DNA of 64,000 nucleotides from an uncultured Caryophanales bacterium (lineage in GTDB: Bacteria > Bacillota_I > Bacilli_A > RFN20 > CAG-288). The stretch lies in the NCBI GenBank assembly GCA_905211645.1, contig CAJMBK010000003.1, positions 75,405 to 139,404 on the forward strand, read 5' to 3'. The position numbers were made by a program, and so were the translations under genes. Of the stretch, positions 36,093 through 46,163 are shown piece by piece. Within the stretch, counting starts at the first letter, position 1. Every line of letters starts with the position of its first letter. A model generated the notes under the pieces. It ran no database searches. It saw only the letters and a list, made by a program, of their open reading frames with translations, and was not told where the DNA came from.

Positions 36093-39000
36093 ATGAAAAA
36101 AAGAACCAAGATTATTATCGCTAGCTCTGTTGTTCTAACCATAGGACTTGCAGGTGCTGGTGTTGGCTATATGTTTCTCAAAAAGAATCCAACCATGGAT
36201 AATCTTTCTGATGTAAATGATCCAACTTTACAATCTAAAACTCTCGAAAGAGATCCAAATAAAACAATTCAGGATTACATTAATAATAAAGAATATAAAG
36301 AGATTCTCTACATCGCAAATGGTATTTTAGACGAAACAAAATACTGGACATCAACTGCTGAAGGCGAAGCAGTTTCAGTCGGCCAAAAACAACCTGTTAA
36401 AGCTAAAAGAATCATCAATAATAACGATGATGAGTACGGTCGTGAAGTTTATTTTGAAACTATCACTTACTCGATGTTCTCTCAAACTGCAGAACAAAGA
36501 TACACCAACAATTCAACCTATTTAACCCGTCGTGGTGATATCAAATCCATGGATGAATACACCTTTGCTGGTAAGACAATTACCGAGATGCAAAGAGAAA
36601 GAAAAGACCCATCCACACCAGAAAATGAAAACTTATATTACCTTGATAGATACGGTCAAACTTCCGATGGTTTAACTAACTACATTTTAAATGACTACAC
36701 AATCGTCGGTTCTGAACCTGTTGAAGATAAAACAAGTGATGGTAAATATACCTTCCTCTACACTTTAAGTGTAGAAAATACCCAAGAAAATGGTGAATAC
36801 GTAACAAGAAACACCTCAGAAAAGTACACCAGAGAAGTTAAAATTATGTCAGGAAATGACGGCTTCCCTGTCTTTAACTATGCAAACTTAGAAGTTACTT
36901 TTGATGAGGATTTCAAAGCAGTTTCTGCAATCGCTAAGGATGGATACGGTGTCAATAAGCCAATTGCTGCAACAGTTGATTCAACTTTAAACTACACTTA
37001 CTCCTACAACGATTCTAAGACTGAAATCCCATTTATCACTGAATTTAAAGAACACTTTGGCTCCGCTGAAGATGCTAGCGGTGGTACAAATGAAGTTACC
37101 TACAAAGCACTCGATTTATTAGCTGCAGCTGGTGTTAATTTAATCAACAATCAATACATCGATTTAAATATCGGCGCCACAATAAACGGTGAATATTTAC
37201 CTGTCAAAGTCAATGTTAAGCCTGACTTAAATGATTTATTAAATTCAGAATTAAATATCGTTTTAGGAAACACAAATCAATCCTATCTCAACTTAAAATA
37301 CGGCAGAGATGGAGCCTATATCCAATTAGGTGACACTGTTTTATCCGTTTCCAAAGATGAATTACTCAGTTTAATTAACACCTACTTAGCCCCAGTTTCA
37401 AACTTAGGCTTACTTGATGGCGGATTAGATATTGCTTCTATTCCTGGTTTATCCGACTTATTAACTAACGCTAAAGTCACCTTAAATGAATCAAGTAAAG
37501 AAGCCATTATCACTTTAAATATGGATGGATTACTTGCTTCTGATTCCTTTGCAGGACTCTCAGGTGAAGCAAATATCATCATCTCAAACTATGCAACAAA
37601 TCCAGAAATTAAAAAGGTTGTTTGCAACAATTTAAATTTCGGCAATCCAGAAAGCTTTTCTTTACCAATTGAAATTACTCTTTCCAATAAGGATGCTTCA
37701 AGTTATCCTCAAATTGATACAAAGAAAGCAATCAAGGTTTTAAACATTAAAAATCATGTTCAAAATATCATCGATTTAATCTCTTCCAAATCCTTCTCAG
37801 GAACAATCGATAATGCCATCATCAAACTCAATCAAACTTTCATCAAGTTGAATGGTAAGTATCAATTTAGAATCAAAGAAGATGGAGATATCAATATCTC
37901 TTCACAACTTGTCTGTGCAATTAACGATATTAACTACAATATTCAATTAGCCTACACTAATAAGAGATTCTCACTTAATTTCAACGATATCTTAAAAGCT
38001 ACTTTAACTTTAGATGAATTATCAGAGCTCCTTGATTCACTCAATATTAACGAGTTAGTCAACACTTTAAAGATTCAAGAGATTATCTCCAACTTATTGA
38101 AAAACTCACAAACATCATCCTCAGAAGATGATTTATCCGATATTGTTTCTTCAGCAACAAGTTTAAATATCCAAGGTATTTTAAATACCCTAGATAAAGT
38201 TTTAATCTCCGCTGAAAGTAACGATACTCAACTCAAGTTGAACTTGATGTTTGATACCTTAGATTTCTCAGTTACTTTAGATACCAATACAAATGCTGCA
38301 ATCTCACTTTCTTCATCTTTACTTTCTAACGGCTCCGTTACTTTATACGATGATCCAAATGCAGAAATTATCGATGTTGATCTCTCCTCAGGTAAGGTAC
38401 TTACCGGTGAAAATTTCCAAAATGCAGTTAATTTAATAAATAGAATTCTTGACGAGAAGAAATTCTCACTTAACTTTGCAGGTGAACTCTACGACTACTC
38501 CTTTGTCGGTAGTTTAAATTTAGATTTAAATACCGCTTTGGATATGTCACTTAATCTCAATTTAACTAACCTTAAAGACAGTACAGTTTTACCTATTCAA
38601 ATCATCAAGAAAGGTGCTTCAATCTACTTAGATTTGCACTATGTTAAATCAGTTGTTGATATCAATGAAATCGATGATATCCTTGCTAAGGTTGAAAAAC
38701 TCTTATCAGCAGATTTCAAATTGGATTACAAAGCCTTGGAAGCTTTCTTAGTAAGTCTTTCCGATGGCTCACCATTTAATATCATCGTTTCTAATTTGAT
38801 GCAACTTATCAACTCTTTGATTCAAGATAACTCAGGTTCAGCAGTTACTCAAAAGATTGACGAAGATTTCATCTCTAACATCATCAACTCTGTCAGCATG
38901 AAACCAAATGAAATTTCATTTGGTTATGATTCATTCCGCTTCTCTGTTTTAGGTGATAATTCATTCGATATCAGAATTCCTAATTACTCAGAAGATGAAG

Positions 39001-42000
39001 TTTTATCCACAGCAGAAATTTCTACACTTTTAGATACATTACTTCAAATTAAAGAAGATGAGAAATTCTCATCTACCTTTGCTTTGAAATTTAATGATGT
39101 TTCTGTTGAAGCAACTCTTGATGTTGATACTCATTCAGCTTTAGATTTCTACTTGGATGCAGTTATCAACTACCAAGGAAATAGAATTCCAGTTCAACTT
39201 ACTAAGCTTGGTAAAGATATCTACGTCAAGATTTACGATTTAACAATCCAAATCACCACAGAAGATATCCCAGCTCTTGTAAGTCAAATTACTGAAGCTT
39301 TAAATATCGACTTAAATGTTGATATTAACTCACTGACAAACTTGATGACTTCAATCTCAGATGGTTCTTCTGTTATCAAGATTTTAACTAACGTTGTTGA
39401 AATGGTTAATTCAATTACAACAAGTGAAGCAACAAAAGCAGCTCCAGCTATTTCAATTGAAGACTTATTCAAGAATCTTATTATCACCGAAAACGAAGTT
39501 AACATCTCCATGGACGAAACCATTCAAGTTCGTGTTTACACAAACACCAACTTTGAAATTGAACAAGTTACAAATGTTGATTTAACTTCTACAGAAGTAA
39601 GAAACTTAGTTACTAACTTAGAAAATATTATCACAAACAAGAAGTTAACACTTCATGTTAATGGTTTAGTTGGCAACTACAATATCACTGGTCTAGTTGA
39701 CCTTGATTTCAATAGTTTCATCAACTTACACGCAACTTTAAATATCTATGATGATAAGAATAGTTACATAGTTAGTCTAAGTTTAATCGATGGAAAGATT
39801 TATCTTTCATTTGATAGAATCAACGCTATTTTAACTTTAGATGATATTCCAACAATCATCAATCAAGTAAGTTCACTTTTAGATGTCGATTTACAAATTG
39901 ATACCAATTTGATTGTTCAAATCTTAAAGACTGATTACTCAAATAAATCAGTTATCGATATCTTCACAACTATCGTTTCAATGATTCCTTCAACAACTGG
40001 TGGTTATCAATCCAACACAATCGCAACAGTTATTGATGTCATCAAATCCATGACTGTTCCAGATACAAATACAATCAATTTGGCAGTTAGTGATATTAAA
40101 CTTTCTCTTATTTCAAATCCTACCTTCACCATCACTAAACCTAATATCACTGAAGAGAATTCATTAACTTCTAAAGATTTAATTAACTTATTATCCTTTG
40201 CAAATAACACTGTAACTGATAAAGGATTCAAAGTTGATAATATCAACTTAAATATTGATCCAATCAAATTTAGCGGTAATGCTACATTTAATTTCACCAA
40301 TGATTTATCCTTTGTTTTGCAAGGAACACTCAGTTATCAGGAAACAAATCTTAACCTTAAATTAACTAAGGTTGGCTATGATATCTACTTAGAACTTGAT
40401 AACCTCAAAGTCTTGCTCAATGTTAATGATATCGCAACAATCTTACCTCAAATTGAAAGCATTTTGGGTGTTGATTTAAATGTTGATTCAACAACTCTTA
40501 CTGAATTCTTATCAAGTCTTTGTAACGGTTCAACACCATCTACAATCGTTAATAAATTATTAGCATTGGTAAATAGTTCCTTAAATAAAGCAACTTATTC
40601 CACTGCAGATGAAATTGCTTCTATAGTTTCAAGTATTGAGACTACAGATAAGTCATTTTCTTTAGCCTATAAAGATGTCGTATCAATCAGTGCAATTAAC
40701 TCAGCAAATAATGCAGTTGACACACCTAATTTCCACGGTAGTTACTTATCAACTGATGAAATCACAAGAATTGTTTCACTCTTAAATGAGGTTAGCACCA
40801 ATAAGAAACTTGCTCTTGACTTAAGAGGTGATTTAAACGGTGTTTCATTTGATGGTGCAGTCATCTTAGACTTTGAAAAGAACCTCAATTTCCAAGCAAA
40901 TTTGAATATCTCAACTGCTTCAATGAAGGTCAGCTTAAACTTAATTAAGAAAGACGATAAGATCTTACTTAATTTAGGTAATATTCAAGTTTTACTTGGT
41001 ATCAATGAACTTGTTCCACTTATTCAAAAATTATCTGCCACATTCGATTTTGATTTGAATTTAGACTTTGAATTGTTAAACAAAGTATTAACTTCAACAA
41101 CCGATGGTTCATCAATTACAACCATTCTTGGTAATATCATTGAACTTATCAATTCAGTTGGTAATTCCTCAACAAGTTCAACTTCATCATTAGATTTAGC
41201 AACAATCTTTGATGTGGTTAATTCAATTGCAATTAACGGCGTTAATAACGGTATCGATTTTAACTACGATAACAATTCAATCGCAGGAACAATCAGAACC
41301 GACGATAGTCTTAAAGTTTCCGATATCATCAATAATAACGCCTTAAATTACAACGATATCCTTTCAATCATCGATAAGATTGATTCACTTAAAGATTACT
41401 TCTTAAATGGAGAAAACTTCCGCTTTGTCTTAAATACTCAAATCGGTTCCGATTTGACTATCAAAGACTTAGCAATCAATCTTAAGTTACCTAAAGATAA
41501 ATTATCAGAAGATTTCTCAGTCGATAAAATTAGATTTTCCATGCAAGGAACAATTATTGCTGCAGGTAAAGAGCATAAGATTGAAGCAATCTTTGATGGA
41601 ACTTATCTCTATGCTATCTACAACGATATCATGAAAGCTAAAATTGAACTTGATTCACTTTTAGCAATTGCTAAATACATCGTTAAAGATGTCATGAAAA
41701 TTGAAAATGAGATTGTCGACGCAATCTTCTCGACTGTTGAATCAGCAGTTGATGGCTCAGTTTTCGATGATTTAATTAACCCTACAAATCCTGTAAAAAT
41801 TGATATTAACAAGTTACTTAATTCAATTAAAGTTGTTGATAACAAACTCACTCTCGGTGTCAATCCATCTGACTTATTACCAATTGATAAGGTTATCAAC
41901 TTAGAACTCAACTTTGATGAAAGTAATAAGTTAACTTCATTATCTATTCCAGATTTAGCAATTGATGAAAATAGTACCTTAAGTTTAGATTTAGTTAATG

Positions 42001-42842
42001 ATGAAGCAAACTTTACAAATATTGTTGTTCCTGAAGAAGCTGCATCATACATGGATTTATCTTCATTGCAACAACTTGTTGAGGCATTCTTCACTACAGC
42101 AAATACTAAGAATTTCCATATCACTGGTAGCTTAAATCTTGAATTCCTAGGTTTATTCTCAATCGGTAATGCTACACTTGATATCAAGATTAAACTTGAT
42201 GATAAAATGAGACCACTTGTTCATGGTCAACTTACCTTCCCAAGTGGTGGTATTGCTAATTCCAAAGGTACAATTGATATTTGGTATCAAGGTTATGAAG
42301 AAGAAGGTAAAGATGTCTTAAATAAGATATTCTTCAAGCGTTCTACCAAAAATAACTATGTTGTCATAGATATCACAACAGGTAACATCAATTTCTACTC
42401 ATCAAATGAAAGTGTATCAACATACACTGGAAACGATGGTATCGCAGAATTGGTAGATTATATCCTTGAACCTGGCAGGTTAATCTCTCGAACAATTAAG
42501 GATCAAATTAAAAAAGCAGATTCTTCATCTATAAACTCAGATATGAACTATGCTAATATTGTTAAAAATTACGTTAAAAAAGATAACTCTTATCAACTTG
42601 ATCTATGTCTCAACGAAATCGTTTCAATGTTCTCTGATAGCAAAGATCCAACTGATATTGATATCAATACCTCAATGGTTAAATTACCTAATCAAGATGT
42701 TGAAAAAGAAGTTATTTCTAACTTTGCATTATCATCTTCTCTCATGAGTTTATTAACTATTGGTGTCAACGGTGATTTAAATAATATCGGTGAAGAAATT
42801 GACCTAGCCTTACCAGAAAATATTGGTAACTTCGGTTGGTAG
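36093..42842 (+). CDS. Giant secreted or membrane-anchored repeat protein, 2249 aa
   Basis: One uninterrupted frame of 6.75 kb. The N-terminus (MKKRTKIIIASSV, then a hydrophobic segment to about residue 30) is a signal anchor or uncleaved signal peptide without a lipobox. Residues 30-400 form a unique domain. From about 420 to 1900 there are repeats of about 195 residues. Each has alternating beta strands and then a helical block like DDIPTIINQVSSLLDVDLQID...DGSSxxxIxxxxxxxIxS, with block starts near residues 636, 856, 1056, 1248, 1443 and 1635. The C-terminal 350 residues are different. No LPXTG, choline-binding or S-layer motif is seen. It is flanked by a terminator and stands alone. Function unknown; a lipid-binding or adhesion role is only a guess. 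Confidence 0.85.
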   Translation: MKKRTKIIIASSVVLTIGLAGAGVGYMFLKKNPTMDNLSDVNDPTLQSKTLERDPNKTIQDYINNKEYKEILYIANGILDETKYWTSTAEGEAVSVGQKQPVKAKRIINNNDDEYGREVYFETITYSMFSQTAEQRYTNNSTYLTRRGDIKSMDEYTFAGKTITEMQRERKDPSTPENENLYYLDRYGQTSDGLTNYILNDYTIVGSEPVEDKTSDGKYTFLYTLSVENTQENGEYVTRNTSEKYTREVKIMSGNDGFPVFNYANLEVTFDEDFKAVSAIAKDGYGVNKPIAATVDSTLNYTYSYNDSKTEIPFITEFKEHFGSAEDASGGTNEVTYKALDLLAAAGVNLINNQYIDLNIGATINGEYLPVKVNVKPDLNDLLNSELNIVLGNTNQSYLNLKYGRDGAYIQLGDTVLSVSKDELLSLINTYLAPVSNLGLLDGGLDIASIPGLSDLLTNAKVTLNESSKEAIITLNMDGLLASDSFAGLSGEANIIISNYATNPEIKKVVCNNLNFGNPESFSLPIEITLSNKDASSYPQIDTKKAIKVLNIKNHVQNIIDLISSKSFSGTIDNAIIKLNQTFIKLNGKYQFRIKEDGDINISSQLVCAINDINYNIQLAYTNKRFSLNFNDILKATLTLDELSELLDSLNINELVNTLKIQEIISNLLKNSQTSSSEDDLSDIVSSATSLNIQGILNTLDKVLISAESNDTQLKLNLMFDTLDFSVTLDTNTNAAISLSSSLLSNGSVTLYDDPNAEIIDVDLSSGKVLTGENFQNAVNLINRILDEKKFSLNFAGELYDYSFVGSLNLDLNTALDMSLNLNLTNLKDSTVLPIQIIKKGASIYLDLHYVKSVVDINEIDDILAKVEKLLSADFKLDYKALEAFLVSLSDGSPFNIIVSNLMQLINSLIQDNSGSAVTQKIDEDFISNIINSVSMKPNEISFGYDSFRFSVLGDNSFDIRIPNYSEDEVLSTAEISTLLDTLLQIKEDEKFSSTFALKFNDVSVEATLDVDTHSALDFYLDAVINYQGNRIPVQLTKLGKDIYVKIYDLTIQITTEDIPALVSQITEALNIDLNVDINSLTNLMTSISDGSSVIKILTNVVEMVNSITTSEATKAAPAISIEDLFKNLIITENEVNISMDETIQVRVYTNTNFEIEQVTNVDLTSTEVRNLVTNLENIITNKKLTLHVNGLVGNYNITGLVDLDFNSFINLHATLNIYDDKNSYIVSLSLIDGKIYLSFDRINAILTLDDIPTIINQVSSLLDVDLQIDTNLIVQILKTDYSNKSVIDIFTTIVSMIPSTTGGYQSNTIATVIDVIKSMTVPDTNTINLAVSDIKLSLISNPTFTITKPNITEENSLTSKDLINLLSFANNTVTDKGFKVDNINLNIDPIKFSGNATFNFTNDLSFVLQGTLSYQETNLNLKLTKVGYDIYLELDNLKVLLNVNDIATILPQIESILGVDLNVDSTTLTEFLSSLCNGSTPSTIVNKLLALVNSSLNKATYSTADEIASIVSSIETTDKSFSLAYKDVVSISAINSANNAVDTPNFHGSYLSTDEITRIVSLLNEVSTNKKLALDLRGDLNGVSFDGAVILDFEKNLNFQANLNISTASMKVSLNLIKKDDKILLNLGNIQVLLGINELVPLIQKLSATFDFDLNLDFELLNKVLTSTTDGSSITTILGNIIELINSVGNSSTSSTSSLDLATIFDVVNSIAINGVNNGIDFNYDNNSIAGTIRTDDSLKVSDIINNNALNYNDILSIIDKIDSLKDYFLNGENFRFVLNTQIGSDLTIKDLAINLKLPKDKLSEDFSVDKIRFSMQGTIIAAGKEHKIEAIFDGTYLYAIYNDIMKAKIELDSLLAIAKYIVKDVMKIENEIVDAIFSTVESAVDGSVFDDLINPTNPVKIDINKLLNSIKVVDNKLTLGVNPSDLLPIDKVINLELNFDESNKLTSLSIPDLAIDENSTLSLDLVNDEANFTNIVVPEEAASYMDLSSLQQLVEAFFTTANTKNFHITGSLNLEFLGLFSIGNATLDIKIKLDDKMRPLVHGQLTFPSGGIANSKGTIDIWYQGYEEEGKDVLNKIFFKRSTKNNYVVIDITTGNINFYSSNESVSTYTGNDGIAELVDYILEPGRLISRTIKDQIKKADSSSINSDMNYANIVKNYVKKDNSYQLDLCLNEIVSMFSDSKDPTDIDINTSMVKLPNQDVEKEVISNFALSSSLMSLLTIGVNGDLNNIGEEIDLALPENIGNFGW

Positions 42843-42857
42843 AACTAATTATAAATT

Positions 42858-42892
42858 AACCTTATATGATGAAAAGTCATATAAGGTTTTTT
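42858..42892 (+). terminator. Terminator of the giant repeat gene
   Basis: AACCTTATATGA and TCATATAAGGTT form the stem, followed by a run of T residues on the plus strand. Confidence 0.88.
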
Positions 42893-42899
42893 CATTATA

Positions 42900-42928
42900 A
42901 AAACTTGGTTGGAACAAATGTTCCAACC
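42900..42928 (-). terminator. Terminator of the acetyltransferase gene
   Basis: GGTTGGAAC and GTTCCAACC form a perfect stem with a 4-nt loop, followed on the minus strand by AAGTTTTT. Confidence 0.78.
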
Positions 42929-42942
42929 ATTTTCTTATGTAA

Positions 42943-43530
42943 TTATTTTTCTTCTTCAACTTTCTTTATAAATTTAGCAGGTGTTCCACCAACAATTGTG
43001 TAAGGTTCAACATTCTTAGTTACAACAGAGCCTGCAGCAATAATTGCGCCTTTACCAATTCTAACACCTTGTAAGATTATAGCACCACTACCAATCCAAA
43101 CATCATCTTCAACAATGATTGGTTTTAAAATCATCTCATTACGTTTCATAGGATCTAACTTGTGATTGATTGTTGCAAAAATAACAGCATGGCCGATTAA
43201 AACATTATCACCGATATAAATTCCACCTTGATCTTGAAAGTTGCAACATGCGTTGATAAATACATGCTTACCGATATGAATATTTTTACCACAATCGGTA
43301 TAAAAAGGTGGGAATAACTTCAAAGTTTCGTTAATTGGAGTACAAGTTAACTTTGCAAATAACTTTCTAATCTTGTTTTGATTAGCAGTTTTATTAATTT
43401 TCAATGTAATTTTTCTTGCTGAATCAGAAAGTTCATCAAAAACTTTTGCTTCATCTTTATTAGTTCCACCAATTCTTGCTTTAGCCATATCAGCCATCCA
43501 CATCTGGTGCATAATATCTTTTTTCTTCAT
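42943..43530 (-). CDS. Sugar O-acetyltransferase (maltose/galactoside acetyltransferase family)
   Basis: Cytosolic left-handed beta-helix enzyme that transfers acetyl from acetyl-CoA to a sugar. The N-terminal Maa-type helical domain is followed by hexapeptide repeats (GKNIHIGKHVFINACCNFQ, IYIGDNVLIGHAV, VEDDVWIGSGAIILQGVRIGKG, AIIAAGSVVTKNV). The catalytic His is in INHKLDP. The C-terminal VGGTPAKFIKK is typical. GAGGTG RBS before ATG. The gene lies downstream of galE, 67 bases away, and could detoxify non-metabolised galactosides; this is inference from the context. Confidence 0.9.
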   Translation of the reverse strand: MKKKDIMHQMWMADMAKARIGGTNKDEAKVFDELSDSARKITLKINKTANQNKIRKLFAKLTCTPINETLKLFPPFYTDCGKNIHIGKHVFINACCNFQDQGGIYIGDNVLIGHAVIFATINHKLDPMKRNEMILKPIIVEDDVWIGSGAIILQGVRIGKGAIIAAGSVVTKNVEPYTIVGGTPAKFIKKVEEEK

Positions 43531-43597
43531 AATTCACCTCATAAAAAATTCCGTGACGCAAAGTTCACGAAACTTATTATAAATATTTTTGTTTTGA

Positions 43598-44764
43598 TTA
43601 GTCGGAGATAACCTTATTAAATGGACCGACTTTATTCTCTTTGACCAACTTGGCAAAGTGTTCTTTATCCTTCAACTCAAGTGGTTCGAGCATACCATCT
43701 GTCTTCTTGGTATGTTTAATCTTGACAACCTTTTCTAAATCGGAAGCGGAGATCTTAAGTTGTTCTTGATCTTCGTAGAGATGTGGATGAGATTGTCTCC
43801 AGTTGAAGTCGGATTCAATCATCTTTGCTAAATCTCTCTTAGGTTCCCAGTGTAAAATTTCTTTTGCTCTTGCGTTGGAGGCAACAATCTTTGCAGGGTC
43901 GCCGGCTCTTCTTGGACCATAGGTATAGTTAACTGGTTTACCAGTAACTTTAGAAACTGTTTCAACAATTTGCTTGTTGGAGAAACCGTTTGTTGAACCT
44001 AAGTTGATGGTGTTAGATTCACCACCAGCTAAGAGGTGTTCAATACCTAATGCGTGGGCTTCTGCTAAGTCAACAACGTGAATGTAGTCTCTGACGCAGG
44101 TACCATCGAATGTGTTGTAGTCGTTACCGAAGATTTGCATTTGTTCACCACTGATTGCGTGATTGACGGTAACAGGAATAATATGTGTTTCTACTGGGTG
44201 AGCTTCACCGATTTCGTATGTATCGTAAGCACCAGCAACGTTGAAGTATCTGAAGATGATATGTTTGATACCATAAGCTCTTTCAGAGTATCTGATTAAG
44301 TTTTCTGCGGTAAGTTTGGAGAAACCGTAAGGTGATTCTGGATGTAAAGGAGCATCTTCTGTGATAACTTCTAAATCGGAAGTACCATAAACTGCTGCTG
44401 TTGAAGAGAAAACAATGTTCTTAACATTGAATAACTTCATTGCTCTTAAAAGTGAGTTAACGGCTTCAATATTTGCTGTGAAGTATGCGAGTGGGTTTGA
44501 AACTGATTCAGGAACAACAATCTTTCCTGCAAAATGCATACAACCAACAATGTTATATTTCTTGAATAATCTAACTAAGACACCCCAGTTAGTAACGTCC
44601 CCAATAACTAATTCAGCTCTCTTATCAACTGCGTGTGCGTGACCTGTTGATAAATTATCTAAAACGACGACATCATGACCATGTTCAAGTAAAACTTTAA
44701 CGGCGTGGCTGCCAATATAACCTGCGCCACCTGTTACAAGAATATACTCTTTTTTCTTTGCCAT
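43598..44764 (-). CDS. galE: UDP-glucose 4-epimerase
   Basis: NAD-dependent interconversion of UDP-galactose and UDP-glucose, third step of the Leloir pathway. It has the Rossmann GxxGxxG (LVTGGAGYIGSHAVKVLL), SSTAAVYG, the catalytic YGFSK (Tyr and Lys), YFNVAGA and the GxxNLGS segment. I place the start at 44764 (MAKKKEYILV) because GGAGGT lies 8 bases upstream; the 31 extra residues of the longest frame are unlike any GalE. The C-terminus has about 50 additional residues (KISASDLEKVVKIKHTKK...) beyond a usual 330-residue GalE. A terminator upstream separates it from the 44883 gene. Confidence 0.96.
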   Translation of the reverse strand: MAKKKEYILVTGGAGYIGSHAVKVLLEHGHDVVVLDNLSTGHAHAVDKRAELVIGDVTNWGVLVRLFKKYNIVGCMHFAGKIVVPESVSNPLAYFTANIEAVNSLLRAMKLFNVKNIVFSSTAAVYGTSDLEVITEDAPLHPESPYGFSKLTAENLIRYSERAYGIKHIIFRYFNVAGAYDTYEIGEAHPVETHIIPVTVNHAISGEQMQIFGNDYNTFDGTCVRDYIHVVDLAEAHALGIEHLLAGGESNTINLGSTNGFSNKQIVETVSKVTGKPVNYTYGPRRAGDPAKIVASNARAKEILHWEPKRDLAKMIESDFNWRQSHPHLYEDQEQLKISASDLEKVVKIKHTKKTDGMLEPLELKDKEHFAKLVKENKVGPFNKVISD

Positions 44765-44808
44765 ATAAAACCTCCATAATTTCAATAATATTATATGAAA
44801 TATCATAT

Positions 44809-44858
44809 TAAAAAAAATGGTAACGGTTACTTTTTTGAAATAAGTAACAATTACCATT
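44809..44858 (-). terminator. Terminator of the DUF3137-like gene, upstream of galE
   Basis: Minus strand AATGGTAATTGTTACTT, a 9-nt loop, AAGTAACCGTTACCATT (one mismatch and one G-T pair) and a run of T residues. The arms contain GTAACCGTTAC, which looks like a LacI-family or cre half-palindrome, so a dual role as operator is possible. Confidence 0.78.
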
Positions 44859-44882
44859 AAATAATCGAATTAATAATGACTT

Positions 44883-45869
44883 TTACAACTTTTTGAAATA
44901 GTTAACAACTGCTTCAGTTGTCTTTTTAAGGACGTTAATCTTCTCTAAATCAACTTCATCCTTGATAGGTAATTCAAGTGATGATTCTGAGAAGTTGATT
45001 GCAACATAGACACCTTTTTTGTTGATGGAAATAAAACCACCAACTAAGACATTGTTGAATTCAATTGAATTTAAAAGTTCTACAAAGTTCTTATTGTTAT
45101 CAATGAAGTTTTTAATTACGTCCTTGTTGTTTGAGAAAGGAATGAATCTTTCTGAAACACCAACTTCGTTGGAGGTGTAACGATGGAGATTGTCTCTGTT
45201 AGTTGGTAAATAAGATTTTTCTGTGTTGAATGTGAAGATAATCTTATCTTCATCATTAGTTAAGATATTTTTCTTTAAAGTATAAAGTCTTCCATAAAGA
45301 CCACAGACCATTTGGTCAGCACCGTTTTTCTTATCTCTTGTTGTGATTTCAATCAGTTTCTTATCCATGGTTCCATCGACAAGTGGAATACCGATTGCAC
45401 AGTCAATCTGTGTGAATAAGTTGCCGTTAATCTTACTATCTACAGCATTTCTTGAAGTGGATTTTCTAATTTCAGAGAAGTACATTGGATCAAGAAGTTC
45501 TTCGTCGGAAACAAATCCGTTGTAGAGATAGTTAACTTTCTCTTCCATATCGATGTCGGAATATTCATATTTAACCAAGGTTTCACCATAGTTTTCTTGA
45601 TATTGAATTCCGCTATCAATTTGAGTTTTCTTCTTGTTCTTAGAGTTAAAAATCATGAAGACAATGATTGTAACTAAACCGATGAAGAATGGAATTAAAG
45701 CGTAGAGTTGATACTTTTCATCAACGACGGTTATGATGATTAAAATAACACCGAAGCAGACGATACAAACACCTAAAGTGATGTATGAAATTAAACGATA
45801 TTTAAAATCTTCGCTCTTAAATTTCTTTCTGTATTCTTCAACTTGATTCTTAAATTCATTAGCTGTCAT
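44883..45869 (-). CDS. DUF3137-like membrane protein A
   Basis: 328 residues with an N-terminal cytoplasmic helix, two adjacent membrane segments (about 26-50 and 54-73) and a large soluble C-terminal domain. The order of strands and a late segment GGFISINKKGVYVAINFSES resemble DUF3137 proteins, whose function is unknown. The gene at 49957 has the same layout. RBS AGGAGG precedes the ATG. It is a single-gene unit with its own terminator. Confidence 0.65.
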   Translation of the reverse strand: MTANEFKNQVEEYRKKFKSEDFKYRLISYITLGVCIVCFGVILIIITVVDEKYQLYALIPFFIGLVTIIVFMIFNSKNKKKTQIDSGIQYQENYGETLVKYEYSDIDMEEKVNYLYNGFVSDEELLDPMYFSEIRKSTSRNAVDSKINGNLFTQIDCAIGIPLVDGTMDKKLIEITTRDKKNGADQMVCGLYGRLYTLKKNILTNDEDKIIFTFNTEKSYLPTNRDNLHRYTSNEVGVSERFIPFSNNKDVIKNFIDNNKNFVELLNSIEFNNVLVGGFISINKKGVYVAINFSESSLELPIKDEVDLEKINVLKKTTEAVVNYFKKL

Positions 45870-46163
45870 TTAAAGGTTAGACCTCCTATAAACTTTGTAA
45901 ATTATAACAAAATCAAGATTTTGTATTTTGTTGTAGGGTTATTTTACTATCTCAAATAACCAAATTTGAAATTGTTAAAAGAAATAAATGACTAAATTAA
46001 ATAAAAAACTTATACATATACTCATAAGTTGGTAATGAAATATTTTTCATTTAATAACTTATTCTTTGTCAAAGAGACTTTTAGAATTTATTGTTAACAT
46101 TAAATTTGATAGCCCTTACTTATTAATTTATAATAGTAATGATAAAAATTAGGGAGAAAAATT
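45870..46163. other. 294-bp divergent intergenic region upstream of the GalK-GalT fusion gene
   Basis: Contains the RBS of the leftward gene, a 16-bp palindrome CAAAATCAAGATTTTG (45908-45923), an inverted repeat AACTTAT/ATAAGTT (46007-46030), a small AATGAAA/TTTCATT hairpin (about 46034-46051), and the promoter listed separately. Confidence 0.6.
46106..46134 (+). promoter_or_regulatory. Sigma-A promoter of the GalK-GalT gene
   Basis: TTGATA (46106-46111), 17-bp spacer and TATAAT (46129-46134), 30 bases before the ATG. GTTAAC just upstream of the -35 may be part of an operator. Confidence 0.75.

Noticed and set aside
41618..42187. A 189-codon minus-strand ORF inside the giant gene.
   Set aside because: Mirrors the codon bias of the repeat gene, with no RBS and low-complexity composition.
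44816..44858. GTAACCGTTAC upstream of galE taken as a LacI-family or CcpA operator.
   Set aside because: It is one arm of a 17-bp hairpin followed by eight T on the minus strand, so a terminator explains it better. A double role remains open.
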